Positions 1-8,030 are shown, counted from the stretch's first letter. The stretch: 64,000 nt of DNA from Actinomycetospora callitridis (GCF_028737265.1 NZ_JAQZAK010000001.1:1151455-1215454), one strand, 5' to 3'. Numbers and translations are program-made. The notes: generated by a model not told the origin, from the letters alone.

Positions 1-418
1 CGTAGTCGAACTTCTCGACGGCGCGGATCAGGCCGAGGTTGCCCTCCTGGATGAGGTCCAGCAGCGGCATGCCGCGTCCCGTGTAGCGCTTGGCCAGCGA
101 GACGACCAGGCGCAGGTTGGCCTCGAGCAGGTGCGCGCGGGCCCGACGGCCGTCGCGGGCCACGGCCCGGAGGTCGGTGGCGCGCTGGGGGTCGAGGTCC
201 TCGGACTGCTCGAGCAGGTGCGCCGCGTAGACGCCCGCCTCGATGCGGCGTGCCAGGTCCACCTCGTCGGCGGCCGTCAGCAGCGCGGTTTTTCCGATAC
301 CGTTGAGGTAGACGCGGACGAGGTCCGCCGCAGGGCCCTGGGCGTCGAGGTCGCTCTCGGCAGACCCGGTCGGCGTGGCCGCCTCGGGGCCGGTCTGCGG
401 TGCGAGTGTCGCCGTCAT
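1..418 (-). CDS. sigB: Primary-like RNA polymerase sigma factor, SigB/HrdB paralogue (partial, C-terminus off the left edge)
   Basis: The N-terminal 139 residues of a sigma-70 factor are present; the rest lies beyond the left edge. After a short, weakly conserved leader of about 30 residues comes region 1.2 ([15 protein letters not shown], near residues 34-48). Region 2 follows, with [20 protein letters not shown], then [19 protein letters not shown] at the edge. These stretches are almost identical to the SigA encoded at 24834-26219, but the long acidic/lysine-rich N-terminus is missing. That is typical of the SigB type of non-essential primary-like factors used in stress and stationary phase. 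The ATG at 418 follows a GGGAGGAAG ribosome-binding site. A GGAAC-N18-GTT promoter upstream suggests control by a SigH/SigR-type ECF sigma factor. HrdA/HrdD-type naming is also possible without region 4. Confidence 0.88.
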   Translation of the reverse strand, partial: MTATLAPQTGPEAATPTGSAESDLDAQGPAADLVRVYLNGIGKTALLTAADEVDLARRIEAGVYAAHLLEQSEDLDPQRATDLRAVARDGRRARAHLLEANLRLVVSLAKRYTGRGMPLLDLIQEGNLGLIRAVEKFDY

Positions 419-470
419 TGCTTCCTCCCTGCGCGGCGCGAAGGTGCTGTGGCGCCGCTACATCTGGTCG

Positions 471-496
471 AACGCGTCGGGGACGGCGTTCGTTCC
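471..496 (-). promoter_or_regulatory. SigH/SigR-type promoter in front of sigB
   Basis: On the minus strand, GGAAC (496-492) is followed by exactly 18 bases and then GTT (473-471). This is the GGAAY-N18-GTT consensus of actinobacterial SigH/SigR thiol-oxidative-stress sigma factors. The predicted RNA start is near 463, leaving a leader of about 45 nt with a GGGAGG site before the sigB ATG at 418. In M. tuberculosis sigB is a known SigH/SigE target, so the placement fits. Activity itself is inferred. Confidence 0.65.
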
Positions 497-608
497 CGTA
501 CTGGGATACAACAGTGGGGTGCCCGGTGTGGCGTGCCCGACGCATGGCGCGCGCCACCCGCGGGCAACTTCTTCCGGATCTCCACTCGACGGCCCGAGCG
601 CGCCTGCG

Positions 609-1076
609 CTACGTCTCCACGAGCACCGTGAAGGGGCCGTCGTTGCTCGATACAACGCGCATGTCGGCCCCGAACTTCCCCACCTCGACGGGCGCCCCGC
701 GCCGGCGTAGCGCCGCGACCACCTCGTCGACCGCCGCGCGCGCCGCCGCCGGGGGTGCGGCCGCCGACCACGAGGGGCGCCGGCCCTTGCGCGTGTCGCC
801 GTAGAGGGTGAACTGGCTGACGACGAGCAGGCCGGCCCCGGTCTCGGCGCAGGAGCGCTCGTCGCCTCTCCTTTCCCCGTCGCTGCGCTCGCCCCTGAGC
901 AGGCGCAGCTCGTGGAGCTTGCGCGCCATGGTCTCCGGGGCGTCGGGACCGTCGTCGCGGTGGACGCCGAGCAGCACGAGCAGCCCGGGGGCGTCGAGCT
1001 CGCCGACGACCTCGTCGCCGTCGGGGCCCTCGACGGTGACGCGCGCCCAGGCCACGCGGCTCACGACGGCCCGCAC
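609..1076 (-). CDS. dtd: D-aminoacyl-tRNA deacylase
   Basis: This 155-aa protein matches the Dtd family, which removes D-amino acids and glycine from mischarged tRNA in the cytoplasm. Diagnostic motifs are VVSQFTLYGDTRKGRRPSW in the middle and NDGPFT near the C-terminus, which carries the Gly-Pro of the cross-subunit active site (the family usually has NDGPVT). Family members are about 141-145 aa. The extra length sits at residues 61-75, a charged stretch (GERSDGERRGDERS) that looks like an in-frame insertion with an internal duplication. The GTG start at 1076 lies 8 nt after the stop codon of the upstream methyltransferase on the same strand, so the two are probably cotranscribed. Confidence 0.9.
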   Translation of the reverse strand: MRAVVSRVAWARVTVEGPDGDEVVGELDAPGLLVLLGVHRDDGPDAPETMARKLHELRLLRGERSDGERRGDERSCAETGAGLLVVSQFTLYGDTRKGRRPSWSAAAPPAAARAAVDEVVAALRRRGAPVEVGKFGADMRVVSSNDGPFTVLVET

Positions 1077-1083
1077 GTCACCC

Positions 1084-2685
1084 TCACCCGCACTCGAGCA
1101 TCCCGTGCCGGACGAGGTCCCGGACGACGGGCAGGGTGGCCTCGGCGAGCTCGTCGGCGTCGCGGCCGTGCGCGAGCGCGAGCAGCTCGAGGAGGTCGCG
1201 CAGCGGCAGGTACCCGCGGCACCCGGCCAGCAGGGCGGCGCCCAGCTCGTCGACGTCGTGGCGCCACTGCGGGCCGTCGAGGCGCACCAGCGTCGCCGCC
1301 ACCTCCGACCAGCCCTCGTCGGTGGGGACGAGGCCGCGCTCGAGGGCGACGGTGTCCGGCACCCGGGGCCGCGTGTCGAGCAGCGCGTCGCCGGGGTGGC
1401 GGGCGAGCCACGCCGTCCGGTCGAGCCACCCCTCGATCTCGGGGCCCAGCGGGTCGTCGTGGGACTGGCGGAGGTCCTCGCAGACGACCGTGCCCGCGAC
1501 GTCCGGTGCGGTGCGGCGCAGGGTCACGAACCCGAACCCGATCGCGTGGACGCCCTCGCCGGCCAGGAAGTCCAGCCACCGCTCCGAGAGCGCCGTGCCC
1601 TCGGGCGAGGCCGGGTCGACGCCCGCGTCCCGCAGCCAGGTGCCGACGTGCAGCCCGGGGTCCGCGACGTCGCGCTGCACCACCCACGCGTCCAGCCCGT
1701 CCGGCGCGGCGGCGTCGGCGGCCTCCGCGAGCCAGGTGCGCGGGCGGTCGGTCCAGTCGTCGGAGGTGATCAGCCAGGACGCGAGCAGCTGGGCGACGCC
1801 GCCCTCGGTCAGGAAGCCGGGCAGCCGGCCCACCAGCAGCGCGCTCGCCCCGTCGCCGCCGAGCCCGGAGTCGCGGTAGACGTGGTCCACCTGCGGCGGC
1901 CCGGGCACGAACGGCGGGTTGCTGACGATCTGGTCGAACCGGCGCCCGGCCACCGGCTCGAGCCACGGGCCGTCGAGGAGCTCGGCGTCGACCCCGGAGA
2001 GCGCGAGTGTCACCCGCGCCATGTCCAGCGCGCGGGCCGAGACGTCCGTGGCCGTCATCCGGCGCGCGTGCCCGGAGCAGTGCAGCACCTGCACCCCGCA
2101 CCCGGTGCCCACGTCCAGGAGCGTGTCGACGGGGCGGCGGACCGTCGCCCGCGCCAGCGACAGCGACGCCGCGCCGGTGCCCAGGACGTGCTCGCGGTCG
2201 GCGGTCCGGCCGGCGGGGTCGACCTCGAGGTCCGAGAGCACCCACCACGGCGCCGCGTCCGGGACGGCCGCGTCGCCGTGCGGGCGCAGGTCCAGCGCGG
2301 CGGAGACCTGCCCGTCCCGGTCGGCGAGCAGCCCGGCGGACACGGCCTCGTCGACGTCCGCGGGCTCCAGCGCCGCCGCCACCTCGTCCCGCGGCACGGG
2401 GTCGCCCAGCAGGAACAACCGGATCAGCGTGCCCGCGTCGCCCGCGTCCCGGATCGCCCGACGGGCCGGCGTGGTCTCGCCGCGGTCGAGCGCGGCGCGT
2501 GCCGCCGGGCCGAGGAGTGCGGCCACCCGGTCCACCGTGAACCCCGTTCGCACCAGGGCCGTGCGTAAGCCACGCCACAATTGGGCATCAGGGACGACGA
2601 CACCCCCCGTGACAGCGATGTCCGAATCGGGGAGGTCGGGTCGGGGCACGCACGTGATCGTCACACTGCAGCCGCAGGCGATCAT
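1084..2685 (-). CDS. Class I SAM-dependent methyltransferase (putative N5-glutamine or small-molecule type)
   Basis: The protein is about 533 aa and has three parts. An N-terminal helical domain (about residues 1-175) resembles the actinobacterial DUF7059-type module. The Rossmann methyltransferase core has LLDVGTGCGVQVL near residue 186 and the catalytic SNPPFV near residue 254. A C-terminal domain of about 220 residues ends in HGMLECG. An (N/D)PP(F/Y) motif is typical of enzymes methylating a planar nitrogen, such as Gln of release factors or bases in nucleic acid. The substrate here is unknown. I chose the ATG at 2685; GTGs at 2664 and 2649 are alternatives, and no ribosome-binding site is decisive. 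It is divergent from acs and precedes dtd. Confidence 0.8.
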   Translation of the reverse strand: MIACGCSVTITCVPRPDLPDSDIAVTGGVVVPDAQLWRGLRTALVRTGFTVDRVAALLGPAARAALDRGETTPARRAIRDAGDAGTLIRLFLLGDPVPRDEVAAALEPADVDEAVSAGLLADRDGQVSAALDLRPHGDAAVPDAAPWWVLSDLEVDPAGRTADREHVLGTGAASLSLARATVRRPVDTLLDVGTGCGVQVLHCSGHARRMTATDVSARALDMARVTLALSGVDAELLDGPWLEPVAGRRFDQIVSNPPFVPGPPQVDHVYRDSGLGGDGASALLVGRLPGFLTEGGVAQLLASWLITSDDWTDRPRTWLAEAADAAAPDGLDAWVVQRDVADPGLHVGTWLRDAGVDPASPEGTALSERWLDFLAGEGVHAIGFGFVTLRRTAPDVAGTVVCEDLRQSHDDPLGPEIEGWLDRTAWLARHPGDALLDTRPRVPDTVALERGLVPTDEGWSEVAATLVRLDGPQWRHDVDELGAALLAGCRGYLPLRDLLELLALAHGRDADELAEATLPVVRDLVRHGMLECG

Positions 2686-2735
2686 CGCCACCCCGGACGC
2701 GACTTCTCCGATCGCACCGTTGCCTCGGGCAGGGA

Positions 2736-2755
2736 TGTGCGTGACGGTACGCACA
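2736..2755. promoter_or_regulatory. Perfect inverted repeat in the acs/methyltransferase promoter region (candidate operator)
   Basis: TGTGCGT-gacggt-ACGCACA gives 7-bp perfect arms around a 6-bp spacer. It lies about 68 nt before the acs start, in the short gap between two divergent genes. The outer TGTG/CACA resembles a cAMP-receptor site, but the spacing is wrong for TGTGA-N6-TCACA. The binding protein is therefore unknown. Confidence 0.4.
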
Positions 2756-2823
2756 CAGCAAGGGGCACCAGGCGTCGACGGCGCCCGTCGGTGCCCGTGA
2801 CGACGACCGGGAGGCACACGCGG

Positions 2824-4764
2824 ATGTCGGAAGCGACCACCAGCCAGGAGGGGAAGACCTACCCGCCGGACTCGGAGCTGTCGAAGACGGCCAACGTGCG
2901 GCCGGAGATGCTGGAGCAGGATCTCGAGGAGTTCTGGAGCCAGCAGGCCCAGGACAAGATCAGCTGGTTCGAGCCCTTCGACACGGTGCTCGAGTGGAAC
3001 CTGCCCTACGCGAAGTGGTTCGTGGGCGGGAAGCTCAACGCCTGCTACAACTGCGTCGACCGCCACGTCGAGAACGGCAAGGGCGACAAGGTCGCCCTGC
3101 ACGTCGTGCCCGACGACGGCCCGGACTCGTCCGAGGCGCGGGACATCACCTTCTCGCAGCTGCAGGAGCAGGTGGTCAAGTTCGCCAACGGGCTCAAGAA
3201 GCTCGGGGTCGGCAAGGGCGTCCCGGTCGGCATCTACATGCAGATGATCCCCGAGGCCGTCGTGGCCATGCTGGCGTGCGCCCGTCTGGGCGCGCCGCAC
3301 ACCGTGGTGTTCGGCGGGTTCAGCGGCAAGGCCGTGGCCGAGCGCTGCAACGACCTCGAGTGCAAGGTCCTCATCACCCAGGACGAGGCGATGCGCGGCG
3401 GCAAGTCCGGCGCGCAGAAGACCAACGCGGACGAGGGTCTCGACGCCGGCCCGACCACCGTCGAGAAGGTCGTCGTCGTCAAGCGCTCCGGCGCGGACAT
3501 CCCGATGGGCGACCGCGACGTCTACCTCGACGACCTCGTCGCGGACGTCTCCGGCGACGCGTCGGACTGCCCGTGCGAGCCGATGGAGTCCGAGGACCTG
3601 CTCTTCCTGCTCTACACGTCGGGCTCCACCGGGAAGCCGAAGGGCGTCGTCCACACCACCGGCGGCTACCTGGTCGGTTGCGCGACGACCCACAACCTGG
3701 TCTTCGACGTCAAGGACGACTCGGTCTACTGGTGCGCGGCCGACATCGGCTGGATCACCGGCCACAGCTACATCGTCTACGGACCGCTGGCCAACGGGTG
3801 CACCTCGGTGCTCTTCGAGGGCGTCCCCGGCTACCCGGACAAGGACGTCTGGTGGAGGACCGTCGACAAGTACGGGGTGACGATCCTCTACACCTCGCCG
3901 ACGGCGATCAAGTCGCACATGAAGGCCGGCGAGCAGCACATCGAGGGCCACGACCTGAGCTCGATCAAGATTCTCGGGAGCGTCGGTGAGCCGATCAACC
4001 CGGACGTCTGGGAGTGGTACCGCGAGCACGTCGGCGGCGGCAAGGCGCCGATCATGGACACCTGGTGGCAGACCGAGACCGGGCACATCCTGATCACGCC
4101 GCTGCCCGGGATCACCACGATGAAGCCGGGCATGGCCCAGCAGCCGTTCCCGGGTGTGCGTCCGGAGGTCCGCGACGACGAGGGCAACCAGCTCGGCGTC
4201 GAGCAGACGGGCAACCTCGTGCTCACCCAGCCCTGGCCGGGCATGATGCGCACGCTCTACAACGACGACCAGCGCTTCAAGGACACCTACTGGTCGAAGT
4301 ACTCCGACGCGTACTTCGCCGGTGACGGCGCCAAGTACGACGCCGACGGCGACATCCAGCTCATGGGTCGCATCGACGACGTCGTCAACGTGTCCGGCCA
4401 CCGTCTCTCGACCTTCGAGGTCGAGAGCGCCCTGGTCGAGCACGCCGACGTCGCCGAGGCCGCCGTCGCGGCGCGCAAGGACGACGACACCGGCCAGGCG
4501 ATCGTCGCCTTCGTGTCGCTCAAGGGCGACAAGGAGGGCACCGAGGAGCTGGAGCAGGCGCTGCGCGAGCAGGTGGCCCAGTCGATCGGCAAGCTCGCCC
4601 GTCCCGCGACGGTGATCTTCGCCAGTGACCTGCCGAAGACGCGGTCGGGGAAGATCATGCGGCGGCTCCTCAAGAACCTCGCGGAGGGCGAGGAGCTGGG
4701 CGACACGTCCACGCTGGTCGACCCGACCGTCGTGGAGGAGATGCAGAAGCAGATGAACGGCTAG
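2824..4764 (+). CDS. acs: Acetyl-CoA synthetase (acetate--CoA ligase)
   Basis: This 646-aa AMP-forming synthetase activates acetate to acetyl-CoA through acetyl-AMP, feeding the TCA and glyoxylate cycles; it is cytosolic. The length is normal for Acs. Visible motifs are the P-loop-like LLYTSGSTGKPKGVVHTT (around residues 261-278), DTWWQTETGH in the acetate-binding region, GRIDDVVNVSGHRLST at the hinge, and the C-terminal PKTRSGKIMRR (about 604-614). The lysine in that last motif is the site that protein acetyltransferases silence in other bacteria. The ATG at 2824 follows a GGGAGG site about 9 nt upstream. A palindrome upstream may be an operator, and strong hairpins follow the gene. Confidence 0.96.
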   Translation: MSEATTSQEGKTYPPDSELSKTANVRPEMLEQDLEEFWSQQAQDKISWFEPFDTVLEWNLPYAKWFVGGKLNACYNCVDRHVENGKGDKVALHVVPDDGPDSSEARDITFSQLQEQVVKFANGLKKLGVGKGVPVGIYMQMIPEAVVAMLACARLGAPHTVVFGGFSGKAVAERCNDLECKVLITQDEAMRGGKSGAQKTNADEGLDAGPTTVEKVVVVKRSGADIPMGDRDVYLDDLVADVSGDASDCPCEPMESEDLLFLLYTSGSTGKPKGVVHTTGGYLVGCATTHNLVFDVKDDSVYWCAADIGWITGHSYIVYGPLANGCTSVLFEGVPGYPDKDVWWRTVDKYGVTILYTSPTAIKSHMKAGEQHIEGHDLSSIKILGSVGEPINPDVWEWYREHVGGGKAPIMDTWWQTETGHILITPLPGITTMKPGMAQQPFPGVRPEVRDDEGNQLGVEQTGNLVLTQPWPGMMRTLYNDDQRFKDTYWSKYSDAYFAGDGAKYDADGDIQLMGRIDDVVNVSGHRLSTFEVESALVEHADVAEAAVAARKDDDTGQAIVAFVSLKGDKEGTEELEQALREQVAQSIGKLARPATVIFASDLPKTRSGKIMRRLLKNLAEGEELGDTSTLVDPTVVEEMQKQMNG

Positions 4765-4775
4765 GTGCGCTGCGC

Positions 4776-4805
4776 GCATGTGGGCACCTCGAAGTGCTCA
4801 CATGC
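4776..4805. repeat. Inverted repeat / hairpin directly after acs
   Basis: GCATGTGGGCAC and GTGCTCACATGC pair over 12 bp with one G/T position, around a 6-nt loop (ctcgaa). It begins 12 nt after the acs stop and is the first of three consecutive inverted repeats between two convergent genes. It may assist termination. Confidence 0.6.
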
Positions 4806-4814
4806 CGGAGGCAC

Positions 4815-4861
4815 ACGAGCGGCACTTTCGCTTCATCGGATGAAGCGGAAGTGCCGTTCGT
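4815..4861. terminator. Strong bidirectional hairpin between acs and the acyltransferase gene
   Basis: A 22-bp stem, interrupted only by G/T wobbles, has its core in GGCACTTTCGCTTCAT (4821-4836) and ATGAAGCGGAAGTGCC (4840-4855), with a 3-nt loop. It is followed by TTCGTTCT rather than a clean U-tract, as is common in actinobacteria. It lies between convergent genes and can serve both. Confidence 0.7.
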
Positions 4862-4893
4862 TCGTTCTGGGGCCGGTGTGCAGGGTCGGCACC

Positions 4894-4959
4894 GAAGATC
4901 AGGGGCGCGAGATGCACCTCGTCCGCGTTCGGGAGGTGTACGACGCGCTGGTGATCTTC
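4894..4959. repeat. Large imperfect inverted repeat (third of the acs downstream set)
   Basis: Outer arms GAAGATCA (4894-4901) and TGATCTTC (4952-4959) are perfect. Inner arms GCACCTC (4914-4920) and GAGGTGT (4933-4939) add a second stem. The element ends about 20 nt before the stop codon of the minus-strand acyltransferase gene. Its role is unknown: a processing site, a terminator or a remnant of a palindromic element. Confidence 0.45.
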
Positions 4960-4979
4960 TGGGCTGATGTGGAGCTTGC

Positions 4980-5849
4980 TCAGCTGACGGCGGGCGGCTG
5001 GAGGTCGGCCGCGGGCTCCGGGTCGCGGACCTCGGGCTGCGGCGGCTCCTCGCGACGCAGCACCGCGAGCTGCTCGGTGATCCGGCCCATGATCCGGTCG
5101 GTGGCCTCCTGCAGGGCGGTGCGCCCGATCCGTCCCTCGCGCAGGTCGTGGAGGACGACGGGCGGGCCCGCGAGCACGCGCAGGGTCGCGCGCGGGTAGA
5201 GCGTGCCGAACTTCGCGGTCGGCGGGAGCAGGTGGTTGGAGCCCCACTGGGCCACCGGGATCACCGGCGCGCCGGTCTCCAGGGCCATGCGCGCGACGCC
5301 GGTGCGCGCCGGGCGGGGCCATCCGTCGGAGTTCTCGGAGAAGCCGCCCTCGGGGTAGACGACCACGACCTCGCCCTGGCGGACCGCCTCGACCGCCGCG
5401 CGGTAGGCCTCGATGCCGGAGGCGCTGCGGTCGACGGGGATGTGCCGGCCCCCGCGCAGCGGCGCGCCGACCACCGTCTGGCCCCACAGCTCCTTCATCG
5501 CGAGGAAGCGGGGCACGCGGCCCTGGGCCATGCAGTAGGAGACCAGGACGATCGGGTCGACGTGCGAGAGGTGGTTCACCGCGAGCAGCGCCCCGCCCGA
5601 CGCCGGCACCTGCCGCCCGCCGCGGAAGTCCCAGCGCGCCACGGCCATGAGCACCGGCCAGAGCACGTCGATCGCGAAGCCGTACCAGAAGCCGCGGTCG
5701 GTGCGGGGGTAGAGCGCCAGGATCGCGAGCTTGCGCCACAGCCGCATCGGCCGCCCCGGACGACGGCGATCGTGGGCCTGGGAGATCCGGCGGAGCCGGT
5801 CCTGACGCGCCATGCCGCAGATCATGTCTCCCGGCGTCGCGGACTGCAT
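4980..5849 (-). CDS. 1-acyl-sn-glycerol-3-phosphate acyltransferase family protein (PlsC-like)
   Basis: This 289-aa protein carries the PlsC/LPLAT signature: NHLSHVDP (HX4D catalytic motif, near residue 90) and VVYPEGGFSEN (EGG acceptor-phosphate motif, near residue 163). Such enzymes transfer an acyl chain to lysophosphatidate or a related lyso-lipid at the inner face of the membrane. A hydrophobic stretch (FAIDVLWPVLMAVARW) precedes the catalytic motif and probably anchors it. The C-terminus is a proline/glutamate-rich tail. The ATG at 5849 lies 12 nt after the metalloprotease gene, so the two are likely cotranscribed. The internal ATG at MRLWRK is another possible start. The exact acyl acceptor cannot be told from sequence. 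Confidence 0.85.
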   Translation of the reverse strand: MQSATPGDMICGMARQDRLRRISQAHDRRRPGRPMRLWRKLAILALYPRTDRGFWYGFAIDVLWPVLMAVARWDFRGGRQVPASGGALLAVNHLSHVDPIVLVSYCMAQGRVPRFLAMKELWGQTVVGAPLRGGRHIPVDRSASGIEAYRAAVEAVRQGEVVVVYPEGGFSENSDGWPRPARTGVARMALETGAPVIPVAQWGSNHLLPPTAKFGTLYPRATLRVLAGPPVVLHDLREGRIGRTALQEATDRIMGRITEQLAVLRREEPPQPEVRDPEPAADLQPPAVS

Positions 5850-5861
5850 GGGTGGGCGTCC

Positions 5862-6545
5862 CTAGCCGATGGCGTAGCCCGGCCGGAGGAGGAGTTGGCC
5901 GCCGACGATGAGGGTCACGATCGAGACGAAGGCCCAGAGCAGCTCCCATACGAACGTAGGAAAGATGATCGTCGCTCTTGCCAGGTAGCCCGCGTCCGCC
6001 TTGCCGCCACGGAACTTCAGGTTGTCGGCGGCGCCGCCGATGAGCAGGAGCCACGCGATGCCCACCGCGACTCCGGCTTGGAGCTCTGCCGAACCGGACA
6101 CCAGTACGTAGCCGACTCCGAGCACCACCAACGTGGGTACGAGGAAAGCTAGCCCCTTGATCGAGAACGGGATGAGGGCGAAGGACAGGACCACCGCTCC
6201 GAGGAGGACCGCCCAGGGGTTCCCGATCGCGATGAGTGCGGCGGCGGCGAGACCGAGAAGGGGAGGTGTCGCGTAGCCCACGATCCAATTCAGGACGTTG
6301 GGAAACCACGCGGAGCGTGCCCAGCCCGTCTCTCCGTTGCCGTTGTCCTTGAGCTCCATGGTGATCTTCGGTCGGAGGGTGACAGCTGCGACGAGGACGT
6401 GACCCCCCTCGTGTGCGAGCGTGACGAAGTACTTCCGGAGGACGGCGGAGAAACACACGAACAGCAGCACGATGAACCCGACACCGAACGCGATCGGCTC
6501 TCCCACGATCGGGACGTCGTTCACCGCCAGGTCCACCCCCACCAT
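5862..6545 (-). CDS. M50B-like membrane metallopeptidase
   Basis: This 227-aa polytopic membrane protein has about six hydrophobic segments. Its HEGGH zinc-binding motif at residues 45-49 lies in a membrane-associated region, as in M50 site-2-protease-like families. Length and layout fit the Peptidase_M50B-like group, whose substrates are mostly unknown. The gene's base composition is visibly lower in GC than its neighbours, with many A/T-ending codons, which suggests acquisition by transfer or relaxed selection. It stands just upstream of the acyltransferase on the same strand. I could not identify a second zinc-ligand motif with confidence, so proteolytic activity is inferred from HEGGH only. 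Confidence 0.75.
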   Translation of the reverse strand: MVGVDLAVNDVPIVGEPIAFGVGFIVLLFVCFSAVLRKYFVTLAHEGGHVLVAAVTLRPKITMELKDNGNGETGWARSAWFPNVLNWIVGYATPPLLGLAAAALIAIGNPWAVLLGAVVLSFALIPFSIKGLAFLVPTLVVLGVGYVLVSGSAELQAGVAVGIAWLLLIGGAADNLKFRGGKADAGYLARATIIFPTFVWELLWAFVSIVTLIVGGQLLLRPGYAIG

Positions 6546-6698
6546 GGAGTGAATCGCAGCACGTTCCGTATTCGGATCACCCGGACGACACGCCGTCTAC
6601 ACCCGATCGCGACGAGGCAACTGTGACGGATGCGAACCGGGCGAACCGATGGCCGCTTCCGTCCGATCCATGGGACGTCGCGACGGAGGGAGAACACG

Positions 6699-8030
6699 AT
6701 GGGCGCAGGGGCAGCACAGCGGGTGGTGGGCGCGGTCGGGGCCTTCCTCGAGGGTCCGATCCCGGTGCGCATCCGGGCGTGGGACGGCAGCGAGGCCGGG
6801 GCGGCGCCGGGGCCCGGCGTCCCGACGGTGGTGCTGCGCTCGCGGCGGGCGCTGCGCCGGCTGCTGTGGGAGCCGGGCGAGATGGGCCTGGCGCACGCCT
6901 ACGTCTCGGGCGACCTCGACGTCGACGGTGACCTCGCCGAGGGGCTCTCGGCGATGTGGGCGCTGGTGAACTCCGGGACGATCACGAAGCGCCGCCCCGG
7001 CGCCCGCGAGCTGCCGGGCCTGGCCGCGCAGGCCGTGCGTCTCGGCCTGCTCGGTACCAGGCCGGCGCCCCCGCCCGAGGCCATCAGGATCAAGGGGCGA
7101 CTGCACAGCAAGCGCCGCGACCGGGCCGTCATCGCCCACCACTACGACGCCGGCAACGCCTTCTACGGTCTGCTGCTCGACGACTCCATGGCCTACTCGT
7201 CGGGCTACTGGACGTCGGAGGACAGCACCCTCGAGCAGGCGCAGCGCGACAAGCTCGACCTGGTCTGCCGCAAGCTCGACCTCGCGCCCGGGCGCCGGCT
7301 GCTCGACATCGGCTGTGGTTGGGGTTCGCTCGCCGTGCACGCCGCGCGCGAGTTCGGCGCCCAGGTGCGGGCGGTGACGATCTCGCGCGAGCAGCGCGAC
7401 CAGGTCAACGCCCGGATCCGCGCCGAGGGGCTCGCCGGGCAGGTGCAGGTCGACCTGCTCGACTACCGCGACGTCGCCGAGAAGATCACCGCGGTCGACG
7501 GCCCGTTCGACGCCGTGAGCGCGATCGAGATGGGCGAGCACGTCGGCGACGCGCACTACCCGGTCTTCGCCGCGACCCTCCACGGCGCGCTCCGGCCGGG
7601 CGGGCGGGCGCTCGTCCAGCAGATGTCGCGCGGGGCGAACGCGCCGGGCGGCGGAGCGTTCATCGAGACCTACGTGACCCCGGACATGGTGATGCGCCCC
7701 GTCGGCGACACCCTGACGTTCCTGCAGCGCTCCGGCCTCGAGGTCCGCGACGTGCACGTCATGCGCGAGCACTACGTCCCGACGATCCGGGCCTGGCTCG
7801 CGACGCTCGAGGAGCGCTTCGACGAGGCCGTCGGGCTCCTCGGCGAGCGCGGCGCGCGGATGTGGCGGCTCTACCTGGCCGGCGGTGCGCTGGCGTTCGA
7901 GGAGAACCGCATGGGCGTCGACCAGATCCTCCTCGCCCGCCCGACCGACCGCGGCCGCAGCGGCATGCCCGTCACCCGCGACGACTGGTCGGTGCGGGCG
8001 CGGTCGGACGCGGGTACGACGGGATCGTGA
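6699..8030 (+). CDS. Cyclopropane-fatty-acyl-phospholipid synthase family methyltransferase (UfaA1-like)
   Basis: This 443-aa SAM-dependent enzyme modifies double bonds of acyl chains in membrane phospholipids. It has the long N-terminal domain of CFA synthases, then HYDAGNAFYGLLLDDSMAYS, the SAM-binding LLDIGCGWGSLAVHAA (about residue 200) and AVTISREQ. The C-terminal FEENRMGVDQILL is also typical. Closest in type is mycobacterial UfaA1. The ATG at 6699 follows GGAGGGAG. The stop overlaps the GTG of the DUF1295 gene (GTGA), so they are translationally coupled. The product could be a cyclopropane, a methyl branch or a furan-acid precursor. The FAD oxidoreductase/DUF1365 pair usually found beside such genes is 3 kb downstream. 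Confidence 0.9.
   Translation: MGAGAAQRVVGAVGAFLEGPIPVRIRAWDGSEAGAAPGPGVPTVVLRSRRALRRLLWEPGEMGLAHAYVSGDLDVDGDLAEGLSAMWALVNSGTITKRRPGARELPGLAAQAVRLGLLGTRPAPPPEAIRIKGRLHSKRRDRAVIAHHYDAGNAFYGLLLDDSMAYSSGYWTSEDSTLEQAQRDKLDLVCRKLDLAPGRRLLDIGCGWGSLAVHAAREFGAQVRAVTISREQRDQVNARIRAEGLAGQVQVDLLDYRDVAEKITAVDGPFDAVSAIEMGEHVGDAHYPVFAATLHGALRPGGRALVQQMSRGANAPGGGAFIETYVTPDMVMRPVGDTLTFLQRSGLEVRDVHVMREHYVPTIRAWLATLEERFDEAVGLLGERGARMWRLYLAGGALAFEENRMGVDQILLARPTDRGRSGMPVTRDDWSVRARSDAGTTGS

Noticed and set aside
808..2568. A 586-codon plus-strand open frame opposite dtd and the methyltransferase
   Set aside because: Composition is Arg/Pro/Val-rich without motifs, and two recognisable proteins are encoded on the opposite strand.
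2655..2668. GTGATCGTCAC-like sequence as a CRP-type site upstream of acs
   Set aside because: The half-sites are too close for TGTGA-N6-TCACA, and it lies inside the methyltransferase coding region.
1084..4779. A 1231-codon open frame on the minus strand covering acs
   Set aside because: Only the part below 2685 has methyltransferase motifs; the rest is the antisense of acs, a GC-rich shadow frame.
4765..5199. A 144-codon frame after acs
   Set aside because: It runs through the hairpin region and antisense to the acyltransferase gene, with no family features.
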